NCBI RefSeq assembly: GCF_900636545.1
Contig: NZ_LR134290.1
Location: forward strand, 992,001-1,056,000
Length of the DNA stretch: 64,000 bases
DNA from: Pseudomonas mendocina
GTDB lineage: Bacteria; Pseudomonadota; Gammaproteobacteria; Pseudomonadales; Pseudomonadaceae
Reading direction: 5' to 3'
The notes beneath the pieces are model-generated. The model made no database searches, was not told the origin of the DNA, and saw only the letters and a list, made by a program, of their open reading frames with translations. Within the stretch, counting starts at the first letter, position 1. Every line of letters begins with the position of its first letter. Both the position numbers and the translations under genes were made by a program. This document shows, piece after piece, positions 57,857-64,000 of this stretch.

Positions 57857-58879
57857 TTACGACTGCTCCTGCTCCAGTAACCGCCGCTTGCGCTGCAGCC
57901 CCCAGCGATAGCCACTGAGGCTGCCATCACTGGCCACCACACGGTGGCATGGCAGCAGCAGACCGATGGAGTTACTGGCGCAGGCGCGGGCAACTGCCCG
58001 CGGATGACTGTCCAGTTGTGCAGCCAGTTGGGCATAGCTGCGGGTTTCACCGCTGGGGATACGCTGCAGCGCCTGCCAGACGCGCTGCTGGAAAGCGCTG
58101 CCGCGAATGTCCAGCGGCAGGTGAGCGGCGCGTTCGGGTTCCTCGAGTTGCGCCAGCACCTGTTGCAGCCAACTGCGCAGGCCTGCTTCATCCTCTTCCA
58201 GTTGCGCCGCAGCAAAGCGTTGCTGAAGCTCCTCGCGCAGGGCTGCCGGTTCGTCGCCGAACAGCAGCGCGCAGACACCCCTGTCGCTGGTTGCCAGCAG
58301 CACCTGGCCGAGCGGGCAGGGCGCGATGCTGTAACGCAGGCACTCGCCGGCCGCGCGTTGGCGGCGTTGAGCAGGCGTCAGGGCCTGGGGCTTTTCATAC
58401 AGGGCGCGGGTGCCGGAGTAGCCGGCGGCCAGGGCCGCGTCGAGCACGCTATCGGCCTCTGGTAGATGAGCCTCGAGGCGCTGGCGCCGTTGCGCCGCGG
58501 CCCAGGCATTGGGCGTCATCCCGGTGCGCGCCCTGAACGCTCGGGCCAGATGCGATGACGACAAACCGATGCGTGCGGCCAGTTGTGCCAGCGTCAGCCG
58601 TTGTTCGCCACGCAGTAACTCACAAGCGGCCGCGACCAGTGCGTCGAGCTGTTGCGCCGGGCTCTGGCCTTGCGGCGAGCAGCGCTTGCAGGGGCGAAAT
58701 CCAGCTGCTTCTGCACTTTGTGCATCGCTATGGAAACTGACGTTGTCGCGTCGCGGCCGTCGAGCCGGACAGTTCGGCCGACAATAGATGCCGGTGCTGC
58801 GTACGGCGAAGACGAAGCGTCCGTCGAACGCCTCGTCACGCTCACAGACTGCTTGCCAGTAACGTTCCTGGTCGAGCAT
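57857..58879 (-). CDS. ada: Ada: bifunctional DNA repair methyltransferase and transcriptional activator
   Basis: It has 340 residues. The N-terminal zinc domain with four cysteines (GIYCRPNCPARRP ... FRPCKRC), which accepts methyl from phosphotriesters, is followed by an AraC helix-turn-helix domain (about 85-165) and the C-terminal O6-alkylguanine methyltransferase (about 185-335) with the acceptor Cys in LLPCHRVV. The full three-domain Ada layout of E. coli is present, so methylated Ada probably activates its own gene. Confidence 0.96.
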   Translation of the reverse strand: MLDQERYWQAVCERDEAFDGRFVFAVRSTGIYCRPNCPARRPRRDNVSFHSDAQSAEAAGFRPCKRCSPQGQSPAQQLDALVAAACELLRGEQRLTLAQLAARIGLSSSHLARAFRARTGMTPNAWAAAQRRQRLEAHLPEADSVLDAALAAGYSGTRALYEKPQALTPAQRRQRAAGECLRYSIAPCPLGQVLLATSDRGVCALLFGDEPAALREELQQRFAAAQLEEDEAGLRSWLQQVLAQLEEPERAAHLPLDIRGSAFQQRVWQALQRIPSGETRSYAQLAAQLDSHPRAVARACASNSIGLLLPCHRVVASDGSLSGYRWGLQRKRRLLEQEQS

Positions 58880-59048
58880 TGGATGCCCTTGCGCTAAGGA
58901 TTCTGGCGACGATTGTCGGCTGGCACTGCCGCGCTGCCAATCCGAATTGCACTTTCAAACCCCAGGCAAGGTCATTTGTATGACGGCCTGAGCGCAAATG
59001 CAGCCCAGCGCCTTTAATGAGGATAGGCGGGTGCCAACGGAGGTCGCC

Positions 59049-60221
59049 ATGCGCGGGATGCTCGATAGGCCGGAGCAGGAATTGATTCTGGTAGTGGATG
59101 ATTCGGTAGATGCGCGCCAGCGGCTTGGTGCCTTGTTGGTCGACCGCTATCAGGTGCGACTGGTCGGGAATGAGGAAGCCCTGCATGCCGCCAGGGCCCG
59201 CCCGCAGCCAGATTTGATTCTGCTCAGTTGGCAGGATGACTACGCATTGTGCCGCGAGCTGAAGAATGATCCGCAAACCCGCTACATTCCGTTGATTCTG
59301 GTGACGGCCAGAAGCGATGCCGCCGACGAGCAGTTGGGCTTCGACCTCGGCGCTGCCGACTACATCACCAAGCCGGTCAGCCCGCCCATCGTTCTTGCCC
59401 GCGTGCGGGCGCAACTGCAGCTCAAGGCTGCCACCGACTACCTGCGCGACAAGAGCGAATATCTGGAGCTCGAGGTCAAACGCCGTACACGCGATATCCA
59501 GCGCTTGCAGGACGTCACCATCGAGGCCATGGCCAGTGTCGCGGTGATGCGTGACAACCCGCGCAGCCGCCGCCTGGAGCGGATCGAACGCTACATGATC
59601 GGCCTGGCCACTGCCCTGGCGCGGCAGCAGCCGGCCCTGTGGGAAACATTGAGCGAGGAGCGCATCGCCCAGTTGGGCAAGTCGGCCATGCTGCACGTGA
59701 TCGATCGTCTGACCTTGCCCGATCGCGTACTGCTCAGCCATGGCGAGCCGGACGAGAGCGACCTGCGCCTGCTGAGCGAGGGCGTGATTGCCGGACGTGA
59801 AGCCCTGGAACGGGCCGAGCGCAAGCTGGGTAGCATCACCGACTTCCTGTCCGACGCCAAGGATATCGTTTACGGCCAGCACGAGCGCTGGGATGGCAAA
59901 GGCTATCCGCAGGGCCTGTTCGGTGAGCAGATACCGCTATCGGCTCGATTGATGGCGCTGGTGGGGCACTTCGAAGAACTGACCTGCCAGCATGCCTACC
60001 TGCCGGCCGTCAGCCCGGAGCAGGCGGTGACGCAGATCTGCGCGGCCAGCGGCACGCGCTTCGATCCCCTGGTGGTACTGGCGTTCGTCGAAGCGACGCC
60101 GGAGTTCCTGCATATCGCCAAAACCATGGCCGACGACGCCGCAGCGGTCGGTGTCGAGTTGCAGCGTCTCGAGGATTCGCTGGCGGAGAACATCGAGCTG
60201 ACGCTACCGCCGGTGCCTTGA
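59049..60221 (+). CDS. Response-regulator-like protein with degenerate receiver and HD-GYP domains
   Basis: The start at 59049 has GGAGG 7 nt upstream and gives 390 residues. The receiver fold (about 10-130) keeps the acidic VVDDS, the Thr of LILVTARSD and the Lys of DYITKPVSP, but the phospho-acceptor position reads LILLSWQDD, with Ser where Asp is expected. A coiled linker (about 135-170) leads to an HD-GYP-like domain in which the second half is intact (QHERWDGKGYPQGLFGEQIP) while the first-half His-Asp metal motif is replaced (LGKSAMLHVIDRLTLPD). Catalysis of c-di-GMP breakdown is therefore doubtful; a binding or scaffold role is more likely. Confidence 0.82.
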   Translation: MRGMLDRPEQELILVVDDSVDARQRLGALLVDRYQVRLVGNEEALHAARARPQPDLILLSWQDDYALCRELKNDPQTRYIPLILVTARSDAADEQLGFDLGAADYITKPVSPPIVLARVRAQLQLKAATDYLRDKSEYLELEVKRRTRDIQRLQDVTIEAMASVAVMRDNPRSRRLERIERYMIGLATALARQQPALWETLSEERIAQLGKSAMLHVIDRLTLPDRVLLSHGEPDESDLRLLSEGVIAGREALERAERKLGSITDFLSDAKDIVYGQHERWDGKGYPQGLFGEQIPLSARLMALVGHFEELTCQHAYLPAVSPEQAVTQICAASGTRFDPLVVLAFVEATPEFLHIAKTMADDAAAVGVELQRLEDSLAENIELTLPPVP

Positions 60222-60285
60222 GGCGAGCGCAGGCATGCTGCTACGCGGCCTCTTGTCCGCGCGGAGCGAGCATCACGCAGACAGT

Positions 60286-60317
60286 GAAACGCCGTTATCC
60301 GTCGATAACGGCGTTTC
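60286..60317 (+). terminator. Terminator between two converging genes
   Basis: GAAACGCCGTTATC-CGTC-GATAACGGCGTTTC is a perfect 14 bp stem followed by TCGTTTCC on the plus strand; the symmetrical AAAC/GTTT ends let it work both ways. Confidence 0.9.
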
Positions 60318-60334
60318 TCGTTTCCGCTCGGGAA

Positions 60335-61048
60335 TCAGGGCATCTGCACTTCGATGACGCCATCGGCGCTGACCGTGACCTGGCTAGTGCCGGCTTCGAT
60401 CTGCGGCGTGGGCGCTGCGTCCATCATCGCCATGCCCTTGGCCTCGAAGTTGCGCATGGCCATTTGCGGCTGGAAGCCTCCGGTGTTGAGGCTCAGACTG
60501 ACCAGCTTGTAGCCCTTGCCGCCCAGCGCTTCGGTGGCCAGTTGGGCGCGTGCCTTGAAGGCATTGACGGCGTCCTTGAGCATGGCGTCCTCACGCGTCT
60601 TGCGCGTGTCGGTGGCGATGCTGAAGTCCATGCCGGCCATCTTCATCGATTGCAGCAGCTCTCCGGTGAGGGTGGACAGGCGGGCGAAGTCGGCACTTTC
60701 CAGGCGCACCTCGGCGCGCTCGCGCCAGGCGGTGATCTTCTGGCCCTTGTCGTCGTACACCGGGTAGCTGTTGCGGCTGCCCAGTTTGACCGTCACGCCC
60801 TTGACCTGGCGCGCCTGCTCCAGGGTCTTGTTGAGGGCCGTGGTGATCTCGGCTGCCAGCTTGGCCGGGTCGGCATTCTGCGACTCGGTGTAGAGGGCGA
60901 CGTGCATCAGGTCGTGGGCGACCTCCTGGTTCACCTCGGCGCGCAGGGAAATCTGGTTGTAGCGCGCCTCATCGGCCAGCAGGCCGGTGCTGGCCAGGCT
61001 GGCGGCGGTCAGGGCGAGGATGGAGGCGATACGGGGCATGGTGCGCAT
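60335..61048 (-). CDS. SIMPL-domain (DUF541) periplasmic protein
   Basis: It has 237 residues from ATG 61048 with AAGGA upstream. The signal peptide (about 1-25, ending LLA) is followed by a SIMPL domain with the usual VNQEVAHDLMHVALYTESQ, the RNSYPVYDDKGQKITAWRERAEVRLES core and a Met-rich segment (about 195-215, AMRNFEAKGMAMMDA). Members include E. coli YggE, tied to oxidative stress; the biochemical function is not known. Confidence 0.88.
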   Translation of the reverse strand: MRTMPRIASILALTAASLASTGLLADEARYNQISLRAEVNQEVAHDLMHVALYTESQNADPAKLAAEITTALNKTLEQARQVKGVTVKLGSRNSYPVYDDKGQKITAWRERAEVRLESADFARLSTLTGELLQSMKMAGMDFSIATDTRKTREDAMLKDAVNAFKARAQLATEALGGKGYKLVSLSLNTGGFQPQMAMRNFEAKGMAMMDAAPTPQIEAGTSQVTVSADGVIEVQMP

Positions 61049-61242
61049 GTGCAGTTCCTTTTTCAGTGGCCTTGATGGCCGTTTCCCGAGGGTAGACGAA
61101 GACGGGTGACGATTCGGGTTAAACCCGCTTGAGTTTTTTTGCCGGGCGTCGAAACAGGGGCACAAAGGTGTGCGTCCGGTTGCCGCAGCGGCGCAAGGCC
61201 GCAGCAGGCTTGGTTATACTCGCGCCATCAATTGGAGTCGCC

Positions 61243-62496
61243 ATGCTCGAACCCGTGCAGTTACTCTCCGCCAGTCGCCAGAATCTATGGCGCCTGACCC
61301 TCATTCGAATTCTGGTGCTGGCCGCTCAGGCAGGTTCGGTCGGGCTTGCCTACAAGTCGGGCATGATACCGCTGCCCTGGTTGCAGTTATCGGTCACCCT
61401 TGGCGTTTCTCTGCTGTTGTGTCTGGGCACGGCGCTGCGCCTGCGCGGTCCCTGGCCGGTGACCGAGGTCGAGTACGCGGTACAGCTCGGCTGTGACCTG
61501 ATCATTCATAGCGTGCTGCTGTATTACTCGGGTGGTTCGACCAATCCCTTCGTCTCCTACTACCTGGTGCCGCTGACCATCGCCGCGGCGACGCTGCCCT
61601 GGCTGTTCACCATCGTGCTATCCGGCCTGGCGTTGGCGGGATATACCCTGCTGCTGGTGTGGACGCACCCACTCGAATTGCCTGCCGCCCGCGAGAGCCT
61701 GCTGGTCTACGGCATGTGGCTGAGCTTCGCCCTGGCTGCATCGTTGATCACCTTCTTCGTGGCCAAGATGGCCGAGGAACTGCGCCGCCAGGATGAGCTG
61801 CGCGCCGAGCGCCGTGAGGAAAGCCTGCGTGATCAACAGCTGCTGGCCGTGGCCACGCAGGCTGCCGGCGCCGCCCATGAGCTGGGTACGCCGCTGGGTA
61901 CCATGAGCGTGCTGCTCAAGGAGCTGCGCCAGGAATATCGCGACACGCCTGCGCTGCAGGATGACCTGGCGCTGCTGCAGGAGCAGGTCAGGCTGTGCAA
62001 GTTCACCTTGCAGCAGTTGGTGCGCGCTGCCGAGAACGATCGGCGCCAGGCGGTGATCGAACAGTCCAGCGTGGAGTGGCTGGAAACCACCCTCAATCGC
62101 TGGCACCTGATGCGCCCCGAGGCCAGCTACCGCTACCAATGCCTCGGCCGTGGCACGCCACCGCGCATCATGCCGCCGGCAGACCTGACCCAGGCGCTGC
62201 TCAATCTGCTCAACAACGCCGCCGATGCCTGCCCGGACAAACTCGATATCCGTCTGGACTGGGATCATCAGTGGCTGCGCCTGAGCATCCGTGACCACGG
62301 CGTCGGCGTACCGCTGGCCATTGCCGAACAGCTCGGTCGACCCTTCTTCACCACCAAGGGCAAGGGCTTCGGGTTGGGGCTGTTCCTCAGCCAGGCCAGC
62401 GTGACCCGTGCCGGTGGTACGGTTAAGTTGTATAACCACGAGGAAGGCGGCACCCTCACCGAATTGAAGTTGCCGCGTGCCTACGGCGTGGCCTGA
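61243..62496 (+). CDS. roxS: Redox-sensing histidine kinase RoxS (RegB/PrrB family)
   Basis: It has 417 residues from ATG 61243 with TTGGAG upstream; a TATACT -10-like box lies at 61215. Six membrane helices (about 20-185) contain the RegB 'redox box' GGSTNPFVSYYLVPLTIAA thought to sense the quinone pool. The kinase part has the H-box AAHELGTPLGTM, the conserved Cys in VRLCKFTL, and N, G1 and G2 boxes (LLNNAADAC, RDHGVGVP, GKGFGLGLFL). It pairs with RoxR 15 bp downstream to control terminal oxidases and cyanide-insensitive respiration. Confidence 0.94.
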   Translation: MLEPVQLLSASRQNLWRLTLIRILVLAAQAGSVGLAYKSGMIPLPWLQLSVTLGVSLLLCLGTALRLRGPWPVTEVEYAVQLGCDLIIHSVLLYYSGGSTNPFVSYYLVPLTIAAATLPWLFTIVLSGLALAGYTLLLVWTHPLELPAARESLLVYGMWLSFALAASLITFFVAKMAEELRRQDELRAERREESLRDQQLLAVATQAAGAAHELGTPLGTMSVLLKELRQEYRDTPALQDDLALLQEQVRLCKFTLQQLVRAAENDRRQAVIEQSSVEWLETTLNRWHLMRPEASYRYQCLGRGTPPRIMPPADLTQALLNLLNNAADACPDKLDIRLDWDHQWLRLSIRDHGVGVPLAIAEQLGRPFFTTKGKGFGLGLFLSQASVTRAGGTVKLYNHEEGGTLTELKLPRAYGVA

Positions 62497-62511
62497 TTAG
62501 GAAAACCAAGC

Positions 62512-63072
62512 ATGAGCGAAGAATCCCTGTTCGAAGGCGAAGAGCATCCGCATCTGCTGCTGGTGGATGACGATCCCACCTTCACCCGCGTGATGGCGCG
62601 TGCCATGAGTCGCCGCGGCCTGCGCGTCTCCACCGCATCCAGCGCCGAAGAGGGCCTGGCCCTGGCCAAGGACGATCTGCCGGATTACGCCGTGGTCGAT
62701 CTGAAGATGGAAGGCGACTCTGGCCTGGTGCTATTGCCCAAGCTGCTGGAGCTGGACGCCGAGATGCGTGTGGTGATCCTCACCGGCTATTCCAGCATCG
62801 CCACCGCGGTGGAGGCCATCAAGCGCGGTGCGGCCAACTACCTGTGCAAGCCGGCCGATGCTGACGATGTGCTCACTGCGCTGCTCTCCGAGCACGCCGA
62901 CCTGGACAGCCTGGTGCCGGAAAACCCGATGTCGGTGGACCGCCTGCAATGGGAGCACATCCAGCGCGTGCTGGCCGAGCACGAGGGCAACATCTCCGCC
63001 ACCGCACGCGCCCTGGGCATGCACCGCCGCACGTTGCAGCGCAAATTGCAGAAGCGCCCGGTTCGCCGCTGA
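62512..63072 (+). CDS. roxR: Redox response regulator RoxR (RegA/PrrA family)
   Basis: It has 186 residues. The receiver domain (about 14-125) has the acidic pair in LLVDDDPTF, the phospho-acceptor Asp in YAVVDLKMEG, Thr in VILTGYSS and Lys in CKPADADD. A Pro-rich linker leads to a Fis-like helix-turn-helix (about 145-183, EHEGNISATARALGMHRRTLQRKLQK), nearly invariant in RegA-type regulators. It forms an operon with roxS. Confidence 0.96.
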   Translation: MSEESLFEGEEHPHLLLVDDDPTFTRVMARAMSRRGLRVSTASSAEEGLALAKDDLPDYAVVDLKMEGDSGLVLLPKLLELDAEMRVVILTGYSSIATAVEAIKRGAANYLCKPADADDVLTALLSEHADLDSLVPENPMSVDRLQWEHIQRVLAEHEGNISATARALGMHRRTLQRKLQKRPVRR

Positions 63073-63108
63073 TTCTTAGCATGCCTGTATAGCCCGGGCT
63101 TCAACCCT

Positions 63109-63235
63109 GTAGGGTGGGCCGGGCGGCGATCCGCTTTAGCCCGTAGGGTGGGCTTCAGCCCACCAGGGGGCTCAGGCCGTAGGATGGGCTGAGCTCATCA
63201 ACGCGGGTTCACGTGGGCTAAAGCCCACTCTACAA
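63109..63235. repeat. Cluster of GTAGGGTGGGC-type palindromes
   Basis: GTAGGGTGGGCC, GTAGGGTGGGCTTCAGCCCACC and GTAGGATGGGCTGAGC are followed by GTGGGCTAAAGCCCACTCTAC: several partial and inverted copies of one palindrome packed into about 125 bp after roxR. Each copy can form a short hairpin. Confidence 0.75.
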
Positions 63236-63267
63236 CGACGCGTTTTTTGCCCATGGCCGATAAATGC

Positions 63268-63279
63268 TTAGCCAGCTAA
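63268..63279. promoter_or_regulatory. TTAGCCAGCTAA palindrome before the AEC carrier gene
   Basis: A near-perfect 12 bp palindrome differing at one base from TTAGCCGGCTAA at 51410, and at a similar distance before a transporter gene. Confidence 0.4.
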
Positions 63280-63308
63280 CATAGGTCGTCAGACAACTCT
63301 GGTGCCCT

Positions 63309-64000
63309 ATGTTCGCCGTCGCAGCACAAACCCTCGCCATCACTGCGCCCGTGTTCGCCATGCTGTTTCTCGGCGTGATACTCAAGCGTGTACGCTGGAT
63401 CGATACCCCCTTCATCGATACGGCCTCGAGCCTGGTGTTTCGCGGCACCATGCCGACCCTGCTGTTTCTTGGTGTGGTCAAGGCCGACCTGGATGCGGCC
63501 ATGCAGCCGCAACTGCTGACCTACTTCTTCCTGGCTACCGTGGCCTCGTTCTTCGTTGCCTGGGCCTGGGCTATCTGGCGGGTGCCGTTCGAGGACCGCG
63601 GTATCTACACCCAGGGTGCCTTCCGCGGTAACAACGGCATTGTCGGTCTGGCGCTGGCCACCAGCATGTATGGCGACTACGGTCTGTCGGTCGGCTCACT
63701 GCTCGCGGCGCTGGTGATCCTCTGCTACAACGCGCTGTCGGCCGTCGTGCTGGCCATCTACAGCCCAGGCGTGAAACCTGGTGCCAAGGCCATAGTGCGC
63801 AGCATCGTGACCAATCCGATGATCATCGGCGTGCTGTTGGCCGTACCGATCGCCTACTGGAAGATCCCGCTACCGCAGTGGTTTCTGACCTCGGCCGAGT
63901 ACTTCGCGCAGATGACCTTGCCGCTGGCGCTGATCTGTATCGGCGGCACGCTGAGCCTGGCGTCGCTGCATCGCAGCAGCGGCACCGCGATCGGCTCGGG
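63309..64000 (+). CDS. AEC-family carrier (auxin efflux carrier type), 5' part
   Basis: The 230 codons present run in frame from ATG 63309 off the right edge. Hydrophobic segments alternate from residue 5 on (TLAITAPVFAMLFLGVILK, TMPTLLFLGVV, LLTYFFLATVASFFVAWAWAIW), with the family-typical GAFRGNNGIVGLALA and TNPMIIGVLLAVPIAY motifs and MTLPLALICIGGTLSL. AEC proteins export or import small carboxylates such as malate or malonate; the substrate here is unknown. There is no strong Shine-Dalgarno before the start. Confidence 0.85.
   Translation, partial: MFAVAAQTLAITAPVFAMLFLGVILKRVRWIDTPFIDTASSLVFRGTMPTLLFLGVVKADLDAAMQPQLLTYFFLATVASFFVAWAWAIWRVPFEDRGIYTQGAFRGNNGIVGLALATSMYGDYGLSVGSLLAALVILCYNALSAVVLAIYSPGVKPGAKAIVRSIVTNPMIIGVLLAVPIAYWKIPLPQWFLTSAEYFAQMTLPLALICIGGTLSLASLHRSSGTAIGS

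Overview
The window is a 64 kb piece of a gammaproteobacterial chromosome that reads as Pseudomonas. Most of it is GC-rich. The order pilD-pilC-pilB | pilin | nadC-DUF1631-ampD-ampE-chemoreceptor is, as I recall it, the order of the P. aeruginosa pilA region. The intergenic repeats (GTAGGAGC-type hairpins, the GTAGCCCGGATG palindrome, a 138 bp MITE-like element) are also of Pseudomonas style. I saw no rRNA, tRNA, CRISPR array, prophage or transposase.

Left end (1-6.7 kb): type IV pilus assembly genes pilB, pilC and the start of pilD run leftward. Facing them, where Pseudomonas normally has one ~150-residue pilin gene, is an unusual rightward block with a sigma-54 promoter. It holds a 61-residue pilin consisting almost only of the N-terminal helix, an overlapping gene for a small secreted six-cysteine protein, and a tightly packed ABC set (permease, membrane-anchored repeat protein, ATPase). 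This is the split-pilin (PilA-N / PilA-C) layout known from Geobacter and relatives, here at the native pilA site of a Pseudomonas and in visibly AT-richer DNA. It is the most interesting thing in the window.

6.7-17.5 kb: nadC, a MITE-like element, a DUF1631 gene, ampD-ampE (cell-wall recycling), a chemoreceptor with a good sigma-28 promoter, a TatD-type nuclease and an AsmA-family protein.

17.5-31.6 kb: the fructose regulon (fruR divergent from fruB-fruK-fruA, with a near-perfect Cra operator), a large EF-hand/membrane protein of unknown role, the sirtuin cobB, membrane glucose dehydrogenase gcd and release factor prfC, the last two sharing a bidirectional terminator.

31.6-42.6 kb: a PepSY/flavodoxin/FAD reductase with a possible Fur box, speC with a long leader, a PirA-like TonB receptor (possible Fur box), an unpartnered pxpA, a DUF2218 gene, an NAD(P)-binding oxidoreductase divergent from a LysR regulator, and a RIO-type kinase.

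42.6-52.6 kb: copper homeostasis (cueR, copA, copZ with two CueR-type operators around a small periplasmic protein), then a TetR-regulated RND pump without an outer-membrane channel gene, and a Bcr/CflA drug exporter.

52.6-64 kb: a YpfJ-type metallopeptidase, a DUF411 protein, a small DUF4345-like membrane protein, trmA, a purine permease, a DJ-1 protein, Ada, a response-regulator protein whose receiver and HD-GYP domains both look degenerate, a SIMPL protein, the redox pair roxS-roxR, and the start of an AEC-family carrier running off the right edge.
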